Of a stretch of DNA of 21,666 nt, positions 7,137 to 14,584 are shown piece by piece (the stretch's first letter is position 1; the number at the start of each line of letters is the position of its first letter). The position numbers and the translations under genes are program-made. Origin of the DNA: a virus; IMG/VR virus record IMGVR_UViG_3300036770_001859, positions 1 through 21,666 of that record. The stretch is one strand, 5' to 3'. Below the pieces are notes generated by a model that worked only from the letters and a program-made list of their open reading frames with translations, had not been told where the DNA came from and made no database searches.

Positions 7137-8323
7137 TAGTAAATGTAGACGAAATTACTGACTATCACGACGATGCAGTAGCCCTAGCATTTCAAAATTT
7201 AGCTCCAGTTGGTGTTCTATACGCAACTGTGGATAGACGCTACGATCCAAAAGATAATAAAACATTAACAGTAGAAGAAAGCGCTGCTAAACTAATAGGT
7301 TTTGCCGATGTAATTAACTGGAGTTTTAGTAAAATGGAGTGGACTAGTCATTATGACTACTCTAACACAGTAATAAAACAAGGTTACTTAAAAAATACAG
7401 CATTTACTACTAGTGCTGGTAATCAAGGAGAAGGTTTTGTTTATGGATATAACCCAGAAACCGGTATTTCAACATATCCTGGCTGGGGGCGTATTGCCAA
7501 GTATCAAAGTACTCCCTATGATTTTACCATAGGAGCTATAGATACTTTTGATTGGAAATATCCAGAGAGTACTAGTGATGATCCTGATAACTATAAAAAA
7601 GTAGCAAAATTTGAATTAGCTACTTTCAGCGAAGTTACACCTAAATTTGTAGATTTTTATACGCAAGGTGATGGTGGAACTAGTTATGCAGCCCCTAGAG
7701 TTGCTGGAATGATTGCACATATAAAGCAGTATAATCCCAACTATAATCTTAATGAAATTAGAACTATTTTAGAACGTAATAGTAAATATTTAACATTTGA
7801 ACGAGACGGTAATACATGGGTAGCTCAAGTATTAGATCCTTGGAATATGCAAACTAATATGATCAGAGACGGTAGAGCCGGTAAAAGTATTAATATGTTT
7901 ACTGATGGTATTACAGAAAGCGATTATACCTGGACATTTGACCCAAAACATATAATAGATCAAAAAACCAAAGTTGAAGCACTGTTTGAAGTATTTAGTG
8001 CCAGAAATCCTAGTCAGGAAATATTTAATACTTGGATGGATATTGTTGATAAAAATAAATTAACCGTAGCAGAAGCTGTTAATGCATATGTTAAATCAGC
8101 ATTATTTGGTAGCCTAGATGCTATGCCTAAAGATGTAGACTCTAAAGTACCATTAATTGAAAGAGTGCAAGGTCTTTATCATCTAGGACTAGACAGAGAG
8201 CCGACACTAGAAGAAACTGTCGTGGCAATAGATCACTACAGTGCAACTGGTGAAAATTTCAAGCAACTTATAGTAGACTTTGTTGGATACTATAACATAG
8301 ATTTAAGCACACAAACATGGTAA
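7118..8323 (+). CDS. Subtilisin-like serine protease (S8) with C-terminal helical repeats
   Basis: A 401-residue protein with two hallmark S8 blocks: TTSAGNQG (oxyanion Asn102) and GGTSYAAPRVAG (nucleophile Ser189), plus FTIGAID at 136-142, a strand usual in subtilases. The N-terminus is very short. YHDDAVALAF (His17) looks like a divergent HGTxVA block, and D11 or D15 is the only candidate Asp, far closer to His than the 30 or so residues in subtilisin. There is no signal peptide or propeptide, so it is probably cytoplasmic. Two repeats at about 284-330 and 345-390 (LYHLGLDREPTLEE) resemble DUF4214. The ATG overlaps the exonuclease end by 19 bases and has no ribosome binding site. A protease between replication nuclease and dUTPase is unexpected. 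The substrate is unknown and activity is unproven. Confidence 0.8.
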   Translation: MSYTPIVVNVDEITDYHDDAVALAFQNLAPVGVLYATVDRRYDPKDNKTLTVEESAAKLIGFADVINWSFSKMEWTSHYDYSNTVIKQGYLKNTAFTTSAGNQGEGFVYGYNPETGISTYPGWGRIAKYQSTPYDFTIGAIDTFDWKYPESTSDDPDNYKKVAKFELATFSEVTPKFVDFYTQGDGGTSYAAPRVAGMIAHIKQYNPNYNLNEIRTILERNSKYLTFERDGNTWVAQVLDPWNMQTNMIRDGRAGKSINMFTDGITESDYTWTFDPKHIIDQKTKVEALFEVFSARNPSQEIFNTWMDIVDKNKLTVAEAVNAYVKSALFGSLDAMPKDVDSKVPLIERVQGLYHLGLDREPTLEETVVAIDHYSATGENFKQLIVDFVGYYNIDLSTQTW

Positions 8324-8333
8324 CCTAAACAAA

Positions 8334-8819
8334 ATGAAACAAAACACAGAATTTTTCAATATTAACAAAACCTATGACCACGTTCGTGATGCTGTGGTTA
8401 AGCAAGTAGTAGAGTGTCGTGTAGACAATGCAGCATATCTACCAAAACGTGCTAATACTACAGATGCAGGTGCAGATTTACGCAGCACTGAAAAATGTGA
8501 AATCTATCCTGGCGAAACAAAATTGATTGATACTGGTGTAGCGGTCAAAATTCCACAGGGCTTCGGCGGGTTTGTATTTAACAGATCGGGACAAGGTAAA
8601 AACGGAATTATTGTGCTTAATGGCGTAGGCGTTATTGACAGTGATTATCGTGGAAATATAAAAATCGCACTAAAAAATATTAGTGAAAATAGATACCAAA
8701 TAGAGGTTGGTGATAGAATTGCACAACTGGTTATCTTACCAGTTATCTTATGCGATTTTGTTGACAGCTGGAATGATACAGAACGTGGTACTGGAGGATT
8801 CGGTAGCACAGGAAAATAG
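8334..8819 (+). CDS. dut: dUTPase (trimeric dUTP diphosphatase)
   Basis: Hydrolyses dUTP to dUMP and pyrophosphate, keeping uracil out of phage DNA and feeding dTMP synthesis. It has 161 residues with all five trimeric dUTPase motifs: AGADLRS (45-51), NRSGQG (83-88), NGVGVIDSDYRG (96-107), GDRIAQLVI (127-135) and the C-terminal RGTGGFGSTG (151-160). About 25 N-terminal residues precede the usual fold. No Shine-Dalgarno is seen ahead of ATG 8334. The stop TAG overlaps the AGGAG of the ribonucleotide reductase gene, so the two nucleotide-metabolism genes are coupled. Confidence 0.96.
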   Translation: MKQNTEFFNINKTYDHVRDAVVKQVVECRVDNAAYLPKRANTTDAGADLRSTEKCEIYPGETKLIDTGVAVKIPQGFGGFVFNRSGQGKNGIIVLNGVGVIDSDYRGNIKIALKNISENRYQIEVGDRIAQLVILPVILCDFVDSWNDTERGTGGFGSTGK

Positions 8820-8827
8820 GAGTAACT

Positions 8828-10792
8828 ATGCAAGTAAGTACACGAGCACAAGTCATTACACGAAGAACATATAATAGACCCACCAGTGATGACGGTAAAC
8901 AATTTGAAACATGGGCACAAACAGTTAGACGAGTGCGTGATCACCAACACTGGTTGTGGGAGCGTATGGTAGGTCGTCAACTATATTTTAATGAAGTAGC
9001 AGAATTAGAACAGCTAGAACAGTTAATGCTAGCTAGAAAAGTATTGATGAGTGGGCGTACACTATGGCTAGGTGGTACTCAAGTCGCACAAACACGTGAA
9101 GCAAGTCAATTTAACTGTAGTTTTACACAAGTAGAAACAGTATATGATGTAGTTGACGTATTATGGTTACTACTTCAAGGATGTGGTGTGGGCTTCAAAC
9201 CCATTGTAGGTACACTAAATGGATTCTCAAAACCAATCAAAAATATTCAAGTTGTTAAAAGTCAACGAACAGCTAAGGGTGGACTTGAACACAATGTTGA
9301 AACCTGGGATGCAACCACAAAAACTTGGACAATACAAGTTGGAGACAGTGCAGAGGCTTGGGCTAAATCTATCGGCAAGCTCCTTGCTGGCAAGTACCCT
9401 GCTGATACTCTTGTGCTTGATTTTAGTCAGCTCAGACCTGCTGGGGAAAGGTTAAAAGGATATGGATGGATTAGCAGTGGTGACAGCGCTATCTCAAAAG
9501 CTTATGTTGCAATTGCCAACATACTTAATGGTAGGGCTGATAGCCTTCTCACTAGGATGGATATTCTTGATATTGTTAATCATCTCGGAACGATCCTGTC
9601 CAGTCGTAGAAGTGCTGAAATCGCTCTTTTCGACTATGGTCAACCGGAGTGGGAAGAATTTGCCGTAGCTAAAAAGGACTTTTGGCTGTATGGTCGTGAA
9701 CATCGCCAACAGTCTAATAATAGCTTAGTATTCAAGGAAAAACCAACACGCCAAGAGCTAAAGCATATATTTAATCTTATGCAAGAGGCTGGTGGCAGTG
9801 AACCAGGATTTATTAATGAACAAGAAGCTCTTAGACGTGCTCCGTGGTTTAAAGGAGCAAATCCTTGTGTCGAAATCTTATTGGGGAACAAAAGCTTCTG
9901 TAACCTTACAGAAACGGACATCTCCAAGTTTAAAGGTGACACTGCCGGACTACACGATGCGATCAGACTGGCTGCCAGGGCTAATTATCGTCAAACCTGT
10001 GTTAACCTTAAAGACGGGATCTTACAAGAAGCATGGCACCTTAACAACTATTTCCTACGTCTCTGCGGGGTTGGTTTAACAGGCATTGCAATGCGTCCTG
10101 ATATGAATAGCTACGACTATGAATACCTTAAGCGCACAGCGACTAGTGCTGCTATTAGCATGGCTGACGAACTAGGGCTACCACGTCCTAAGAACGTTAC
10201 CTGTGTTAAGCCGTCGGGAACGCTGTCAAAGATCATGGATTGTACTGAAGGTGTACACAAGCCACTAGGCAAGTACATTTTCAATAATGTGCAATTTAGT
10301 ACATATGATCCAATGATTCCATTATTACGCGAAGCCAACTACAAAGTAATTAATCATCCTACAGACCCAACTGGTGTACTAGTAACGTTTCCTGTTGAAT
10401 GGAAAGATGTGCCGTTTCATAAAGAAAACGGCAAAGAAGTAAATCTTGAAAGTGCAGTTTATCAACTAGAACGATATAAATTATTACAAACTAGTTGGAC
10501 GCAGCAAAATACATCGGTAACAATTAGCTATGACCCTAGTGAAGTATCGGAGATTATTGACTGGCTGTTAAATAACTGGGACTGTTATGTGGGTGTAAGT
10601 TTTATCTATAGAACCGATCCTACTAAAACTGCTAAAGACTTAGGTTATCTCTACTTACCGCAGGAAGTTGTAGACGAGTACACATTTAAACAATATGTAC
10701 AAGATCTAAAGCCTGTTAGTTTGGAAAGTGCTAATAGTTTTGACGAGTTATTAGATGACGAATGTGCAACTGGAGTTTGTCCAGTAAAATAA
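8828..10792 (+). CDS. nrdJ: Class II (B12-dependent) monomeric ribonucleotide reductase
   Basis: Reduces ribonucleotides (probably triphosphates) to deoxyribonucleotides using adenosylcobalamin. It has 654 residues; the Lactobacillus leichmannii enzyme is 739. Key residues line up with that enzyme: the Cys97 (FNCSF) and Cys358 (FCNL) redox pair, Cys347 as radical cysteine within NPCVEI with Asn345 and Glu349, and a C-terminal reductant pair CATGVC (Cys646/Cys651). The 11-residue C347-C358 and five-residue C646-C651 spacings match. VKPSGTLSKIMD is the conserved PSGTxS-type loop. AGGAG at 8818-8822 precedes the ATG. As no second subunit is needed, the phage can make dNTPs with or without oxygen but depends on host cobalamin. 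Confidence 0.94.
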   Translation: MQVSTRAQVITRRTYNRPTSDDGKQFETWAQTVRRVRDHQHWLWERMVGRQLYFNEVAELEQLEQLMLARKVLMSGRTLWLGGTQVAQTREASQFNCSFTQVETVYDVVDVLWLLLQGCGVGFKPIVGTLNGFSKPIKNIQVVKSQRTAKGGLEHNVETWDATTKTWTIQVGDSAEAWAKSIGKLLAGKYPADTLVLDFSQLRPAGERLKGYGWISSGDSAISKAYVAIANILNGRADSLLTRMDILDIVNHLGTILSSRRSAEIALFDYGQPEWEEFAVAKKDFWLYGREHRQQSNNSLVFKEKPTRQELKHIFNLMQEAGGSEPGFINEQEALRRAPWFKGANPCVEILLGNKSFCNLTETDISKFKGDTAGLHDAIRLAARANYRQTCVNLKDGILQEAWHLNNYFLRLCGVGLTGIAMRPDMNSYDYEYLKRTATSAAISMADELGLPRPKNVTCVKPSGTLSKIMDCTEGVHKPLGKYIFNNVQFSTYDPMIPLLREANYKVINHPTDPTGVLVTFPVEWKDVPFHKENGKEVNLESAVYQLERYKLLQTSWTQQNTSVTISYDPSEVSEIIDWLLNNWDCYVGVSFIYRTDPTKTAKDLGYLYLPQEVVDEYTFKQYVQDLKPVSLESANSFDELLDDECATGVCPVK

Positions 10793-10836
10793 AGCGGTAA
10801 ATAAAATCTTATAAATATGGGGTACAAGAAAATAAC

Positions 10837-11016
10837 ATGGAAAATAAAGAACTTACATTTAATTTAACAGTAGAAGAAGCAAATACTATACTTATAGCAT
10901 TACAAGAAATGCCAGCTAAAGTAGCTAATCCACTTACAGCCAAACTTCAGCAGCAAGCTAAACCGCAATTGCCAAAAGCAGAAAACGAAGTGCCTAACTT
11001 AGAAACTGTTAGTTAA
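10837..11016 (+). CDS. Small conserved-looking phage protein, 59 aa
   Basis: A short open frame from ATG 10837 to TAA 11014-11016, in the only sizeable gap on the left arm. The N-terminal half is amphipathic (LTFNLTVEEANTILIALQEMPAK) followed by a Gln-rich segment (LQQQAKPQLPK). Small proteins with this LTVEEAN..L..L pattern are, from memory, common in phages, but no function is known to me. There is no strong ribosome binding site. A convergent terminator begins five bases after its stop, so it closes the plus-strand operon. Confidence 0.75.
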   Translation: MENKELTFNLTVEEANTILIALQEMPAKVANPLTAKLQQQAKPQLPKAENEVPNLETVS

Positions 11017-11020
11017 TAAA

Positions 11021-11057
11021 AAAGCCCAGTAGATTGCTCTACTGGGCTTTTTGTTTT
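11021..11057. terminator. Bidirectional terminator between convergent operons
   Basis: A perfect 13-bp inverted repeat (AAAGCCCAGTAGA at 11021-11033 pairing with TCTACTGGGCTTT at 11038-11050) around a TTGC loop. Plus-strand transcripts run into TTTTTGTTTT. Minus-strand transcripts run into a T-rich stretch complementary to AATAAAAAA before the stem. It sits exactly between the last plus-strand stop (11016) and the last minus-strand stop (11056-11058), so it ends both operons. Confidence 0.93.
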
Positions 11058-11691
11058 ATAGTGGAGTATCTTCGTTGCTGTCCTCAACATCAACAGTGTT
11101 ATCATCATCCATGCTGTCCAATTCGCTAAATACATTTATTAGTATATCACGATATGGTTGCTCTACTTGATGTAAGTCTACTAAGTATACGTCTAAGTGA
11201 TCGTTTCGTAATAATTCAGCATGATACATAAATTGGCCAAACGCTTCCAATTCTTCGCTGATATTTTCATTGGCGTAATTTTCTAGTACTTGTGCAGCTA
11301 TCATCCGAATAGGCTTAGGTATTAAACCCTTTTCAGTTAATTTTACTAGTTGCAGTGCTTTACCTTCACGCTCACGCATAATTTGATTGCGCTTGGCTGT
11401 ACTCCAACTATAACCACCATCTCCGCCCCAAAGATCCCAGGCTACGCGACCTTTACTAGGAAAACCTTCTTCTCCACTGCGGAAACCAGTAGCTTGTTTA
11501 TCTGGTTCGTGACGACTGAAAAAGCTGTACATACGTAATACTGTACTAGCACTTAGTGGTTCACGATCTTTTAATTGATTGGCTCTGGCTAAGCCAACTA
11601 GTGTTCCACCAGCTTTTCCTTCACTTTTCCACTTTAGTGCTCGCCTGGCAGCACTAGCCATACCACTTGTTGGTTTATATGTTTTAGCCAT
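11056..11691 (-). CDS. Conserved phage protein of unknown function, 211 aa
   Basis: The N-terminal 100 residues have a striking conserved-looking pattern: MASAARRALKWK (11-22), GGTLVGLARANQL (28-40), TVLRMYSFFSRHE (50-62), GEEGFPSKGRVAWDLWGGD (73-91) and YSWS. I recall similar blocks in other phages but not a proven function. Basic and aromatic residues suggest nucleic acid or protein binding. The middle is helical and the C-terminal 25 residues are very acidic (DSMDDDNTVDVEDSNED). AGGA lies ahead of the ATG and a terminator follows. It is the last gene of the minus-strand operon, directly after the cyclase gene. Confidence 0.8.
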   Translation of the reverse strand: MAKTYKPTSGMASAARRALKWKSEGKAGGTLVGLARANQLKDREPLSASTVLRMYSFFSRHEPDKQATGFRSGEEGFPSKGRVAWDLWGGDGGYSWSTAKRNQIMREREGKALQLVKLTEKGLIPKPIRMIAAQVLENYANENISEELEAFGQFMYHAELLRNDHLDVYLVDLHQVEQPYRDILINVFSELDSMDDDNTVDVEDSNEDTPL

Positions 11692-11702
11692 TCCAGTTCC
11701 TA

Positions 11703-12929
11703 TTATCTCATACGATTATCATCAATAAACTTTATTTCATCAACTAGTGCATCTGCATCAGTTTTATAATTATTAAAATCACTCTTACTTATAGTCTTGT
11801 TAAGTTCTTCTAATAAACGCTGTGCCTCACTATTATGTTGAGCACGGGCTGCGTATAACCAACGAAATGCATTTTTCTTATCACCTGTTTGCGTATAGTA
11901 TTTTGCCAAGCTTAACATAGCCGGCACATTACGCTGCATAGCACTTTCTCGAAGATCACCTATAACACTCTCTATCTCACCTTGACTGCTTAGTGGATCG
12001 TCAAAAACCATAGCTGCTAATTTTTGACTTGCCAGCTCATTAACTTTAGCAGCATGCCGCAAAAATTGCATAGCTAAACTATGACTGTCCGACTTAACCA
12101 ACTCTACTATTTTTAGTGCAACATCACTAGTTACCTTTTGATGTATTTCTCTAAAAACAGCGTAAACATACGGTTTAAGCTGTTCAGGAACAGCGTCTTT
12201 TTGTAATAAGTTTACTAGTTCATCTAACGCCTTTTGATCGCCCTTGTGGGTTCTCCACATTAATATTCGTGTGGCCGCATCATATCTACCATCATGCTTA
12301 AAAGTTATAGCATCATTAAGAGTACGATTTCTTGCCGCTTGGTCATTAGTTACTGCACCAATTAGTTCATTATGACTTTTAGTATTTGTTATTGGTTTTT
12401 TCGTTGCTTTATTTAAGTGTGGATTAGGCTCACAACCTACTATATCAACACTCCAAATCTCCATAGGCTCTACATTTTTAAACTCTTGAACACCACGACT
12501 AATAAATTTAAGGTCTTTTATTTTTGAATTAACTAGTCTATATACGGCGTCAGTCATTGTTACGCCACCATAATCAGCTAAGCTTTCAGTACGAGCAGCT
12601 AAATTAACAGCATCTCCCATTAAATTAGTACCATAAATCCATACTTCACCTACATGTATGCCTATACGCCAACGAAGTCCATTGTTTAGTTTATATAATC
12701 TATGCTGCATTTCAGTGGCAAAGCGCACAGCATCAACAGCACTGGCAAACTCTACGAGCACACTATCTCCACCTGTGTTAAATAGCCTGCCTTTATAAGC
12801 ACCTATTAGCGGATCAATGACTGCACGACAAACATCTAGTTTAGCTAATGTTCCTATTTCATCACGTTGCATTTCTGTGCTGTAGCCAATAACATCACTG
12901 CAAATTATTGTGGCTAATTTAGTTTGCAT
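11703..12929 (-). CDS. Class III nucleotidyl cyclase with Sel1/TPR-like repeats
   Basis: A 408-residue protein. Residues 1-165 form a class III adenylate/guanylate cyclase homology domain: CSDVIGYS (metal ligand D12), FNTGGDSVLVEF (metal ligand D55), WRIGIHVGEV (88-96) and GDAVNLAART, giving the transition-state residues N109 and R113. The base-recognition Lys and Asp of adenylate cyclases appear as N51 and N102, so the substrate (ATP or GTP) cannot be called. After a linker, residues 200-395 are helical with Sel1/TPR-like repeats (AMLSLAKYYTQTGDKKNAFRW), probably a partner-binding platform. There is no signal peptide or membrane segment. The start overlaps the upstream 62-aa membrane protein gene by 11 bases, so the two may work together. 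A cyclic nucleotide product is inferred. Confidence 0.88.
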   Translation of the reverse strand: MQTKLATIICSDVIGYSTEMQRDEIGTLAKLDVCRAVIDPLIGAYKGRLFNTGGDSVLVEFASAVDAVRFATEMQHRLYKLNNGLRWRIGIHVGEVWIYGTNLMGDAVNLAARTESLADYGGVTMTDAVYRLVNSKIKDLKFISRGVQEFKNVEPMEIWSVDIVGCEPNPHLNKATKKPITNTKSHNELIGAVTNDQAARNRTLNDAITFKHDGRYDAATRILMWRTHKGDQKALDELVNLLQKDAVPEQLKPYVYAVFREIHQKVTSDVALKIVELVKSDSHSLAMQFLRHAAKVNELASQKLAAMVFDDPLSSQGEIESVIGDLRESAMQRNVPAMLSLAKYYTQTGDKKNAFRWLYAARAQHNSEAQRLLEELNKTISKSDFNNYKTDADALVDEIKFIDDNRMR

Positions 12930-13107
12930 GTTGTTTTACGTCTTTTATTAGTTTATTAACCTGATCCCAAAGTGCAGTAATTTGTCTGTCATAATTTTTT
13001 TCTAAGTAATCTAACCTAACTTTAATTGTAACAGCATAGGCAGCTATGGCAACTATTCCAGCACCTAAAAACCATAATTTACCTACGGCATCTGTAACAG
13101 TTTCCAT
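12919..13107 (-). CDS. Small single-pass membrane protein, 62 aa
   Basis: One transmembrane helix (LWFLGAGIVAIAAYAVTI, about 11-28) followed by a cytoplasmic-type charged helix likely to form a coiled coil (KVRLDYLEKNYDRQITALWDQVNKLIKDVK). GGGAG precedes the ATG with good spacing. It overlaps the start of the cyclase gene by 11 bases. The size and topology would fit a holin-like, antiholin-like or membrane-adaptor protein. A role in tethering or sensing for the cyclase is possible from the overlap but unsupported otherwise. Confidence 0.8.
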   Translation of the reverse strand: METVTDAVGKLWFLGAGIVAIAAYAVTIKVRLDYLEKNYDRQITALWDQVNKLIKDVKQHAN

Positions 13108-13117
13108 AGCTATCTCC

Positions 13118-13801
13118 CTATTTATATGCTAAAATTATTTGTTTACATAATTTACTGCGAACAATATCTTCATCACGAAATCTAACAATTTCAATACCTT
13201 CAATACCTTCAAGCCTATTAGTAGCGTCTAGTAATCCACTATTGCTAATGTCACTTTGCTCTTGATCGCCGCTAATTATTATTTTACAGTTTTTTCCAAT
13301 GCGTGACAAGATCATTTTCATCTCATCTCTAGTAGCATTTTGTGCTTCGTCGAGTAGGACCATACAATCTTCAAAAGTAGTTCCACGCATAAATCCTAGC
13401 GGTTTAGGTACTATTTGATTTTTATTTAGTGCATACTCGTAAAATCCGCGTCCTAAACTGTTAGTAAAGATTTGATCAAATGGTTCTAGGTATGGTGCAT
13501 ATTTTTCTTCTAGTGTGCCTGGTAAGAAACCTAGTCCTCGCCCAGTTTCTATATTAGGTCTTGTTAGTATAATCTTTTTAACACGTCGGTGAAATAATTC
13601 ACCGGCTGCATATGTTGCTGCAATATAGGTCTTGCCAGTGCCTGCGCTGCCTATACCAAAGATTATACTATTTTCATGAATGGCCCGTAAATATTCGCCT
13701 TGAATATAATTAAGTGGTTTTACATTTTCAAAGCCTATTTCCAGGGGAACAACGTTATCACGTTGTACGCTGCGTAATTTTTTAGCACTGCTTTTGGCCA
13801 T
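13118..13801 (-). CDS. phoH: PhoH-like ATPase
   Basis: A P-loop ATPase of the PhoH family, 227 residues, shorter than E. coli PhoH (about 350) but in the phage range. Walker A GSAGTGKT is at 51-58, followed by ILTRPNIETGRGLGFLPG (78-95), Walker B VLLDEAQNA (148-156), the sensor segment ISGDQEQSD and the C-terminal FRDEDIVRS. These blocks define the family. PhoH genes are very common in aquatic phages; proposed roles include RNA handling or phosphate-stress response, but none is firmly proven in phages. It lies within the run of exported-protein genes and its last codons abut the 62-aa membrane protein gene. Confidence 0.94.
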   Translation of the reverse strand: MAKSSAKKLRSVQRDNVVPLEIGFENVKPLNYIQGEYLRAIHENSIIFGIGSAGTGKTYIAATYAAGELFHRRVKKIILTRPNIETGRGLGFLPGTLEEKYAPYLEPFDQIFTNSLGRGFYEYALNKNQIVPKPLGFMRGTTFEDCMVLLDEAQNATRDEMKMILSRIGKNCKIIISGDQEQSDISNSGLLDATNRLEGIEGIEIVRFRDEDIVRSKLCKQIILAYK

Positions 13802-13823
13802 ATTATAGTCCTAATAGTTAAAG

Positions 13824-14126
13824 TTACTTTTTATCTGGTACTTTATGCCCGTCTAATTTTTCATGAACCTTAACTTCTTTACATACCTGCTCTGGCTTAC
13901 CATCTTTGCCAATAACAGGCTTACCATTCTTTACTTTATCAATACAAGCTTTTTCCTTTTTAGCTTCTTCTTTTTTAGCAGGAGCCTTTTCTTCTTTCTT
14001 AGCTGGCTCGTCTTTTTTAGCTTCGGCTTTAGCTGGTGCTTTTTCTTCTTTTTTAACTGGATCAGCAGCTAGTGCTGGTTGCAGTAATAATGCTGAAGCT
14101 ACAAATGCTAATAAAATTTTAGTCAT
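13824..14126 (-). CDS. Secreted Lys/Glu/Ala/Pro-rich protein, 100 aa
   Basis: A clear Sec signal peptide (residues 1-20, LLAFVASALLLQPALA, with an Ala-x-Ala cleavage site) followed by imperfect repeats of K/E/A/P blocks (VKKEEKAPAKAEAKKDEP, then EEKAPAKKEEAKKEK) and a C-terminal part with two cysteines (CIDKVKNGKP, VCKEVKVHEK). The mature protein is periplasmic, very charged and probably extended or disordered. AGGAA precedes the ATG. It sits between the holin-like gene and phoH. A role in the envelope, such as bridging peptidoglycan or binding a periplasmic partner, is a guess from composition and location. Confidence 0.8.
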   Translation of the reverse strand: MTKILLAFVASALLLQPALAADPVKKEEKAPAKAEAKKDEPAKKEEKAPAKKEEAKKEKACIDKVKNGKPVIGKDGKPEQVCKEVKVHEKLDGHKVPDKK

Positions 14127-14137
14127 ATAGTTTCCTA

Positions 14138-14584
14138 TTATAGTTCTGGAAATGGTTGTTGCGGTGGTGCGGCTTTGCCGCCAAACCCAACAGTTACTTG
14201 GTTGCCACCAATTGATGGGGCTATGCTTATACTACCGTTATTACCTAGGGTAACAGTTGGCATAGGTGTTGGGCTTGGTGGCTTATCCCAACCTTTGTTT
14301 GCAGCTTGTAGGGCTGCTTTTTGAGCATCCTTATCGCCACTGGCTAACATAATACCACTAAGTGTACCTGTTAAAAAAGTAGCAATAGGAATAATCAATT
14401 CAAAAAACTTATTATCTACAGGACTCATTCCATTCATAGGCTGAGTTACAAATATTAAACTGTAGAGTACTACGAATACAATACCAAATAGTGTTAGCGC
14501 TAATACCATACCTATAAAAAACTTGAGCCTGGCCATTAACTCGTCTTCAGTATAACGCGGGCCTTCCCATAGGTCTTTAATCAT
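14138..14584 (-). CDS. Two-TM membrane protein, holin candidate
   Basis: 148 residues with two strong hydrophobic helices (about 22-47, KFFIGMVLALTLFGIVFVVL, and about 62-82, FELIIPIATFLTGTLSGIML), a short loop between them, and a Pro/Gly-rich soluble C-terminus (PPSPTPMPTVTLGNNG). The charged N-terminus and two-helix topology fit class II holins, though the C-terminal tail is long for one. Its ATG overlaps the stop of the 71-aa lipoprotein gene (ATGA). It lies about 4 kb downstream of the endolysin in the same operon, so a holin role is plausible but not shown. Confidence 0.75.
   Translation of the reverse strand: MIKDLWEGPRYTEDELMARLKFFIGMVLALTLFGIVFVVLYSLIFVTQPMNGMSPVDNKFFELIIPIATFLTGTLSGIMLASGDKDAQKAALQAANKGWDKPPSPTPMPTVTLGNNGSISIAPSIGGNQVTVGFGGKAAPPQQPFPEL

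Noticed and set aside
9219-10338. Several extra open frames on both strands within the ribonucleotide reductase gene.
   Set aside because: They overlap a gene with all catalytic residues intact, and have no ribosome binding sites or recognisable products.
10810-10817. T4 late-promoter motif TATAAATA ahead of the 59-aa gene; another on the minus strand at 13126-13119 and one inside the sbcC-like gene at 4564.
   Set aside because: An all-A/T octamer is expected a few times by chance in a window this AT-rich. One copy is inside a gene and the minus-strand copy overlaps the phoH stop and would remove the next gene's ribosome binding site. No late sigma factor gene is visible here.
12919-14126. 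A toxin-antitoxin or CBASS operon built from the cyclase and its membrane neighbour.
   Set aside because: The enzyme is a class III cyclase, not a CD-NTase, and no effector with nuclease or cyclic-nucleotide-binding domain is adjacent. A signalling role remains possible but a defence operon is not supported.
13863-14130. Phe/Ser-rich plus-strand frames opposite the Lys/Glu-rich secreted protein.
   Set aside because: These are shadows of AAA/GAA/GCT codon runs on the minus strand; no start signals support them.
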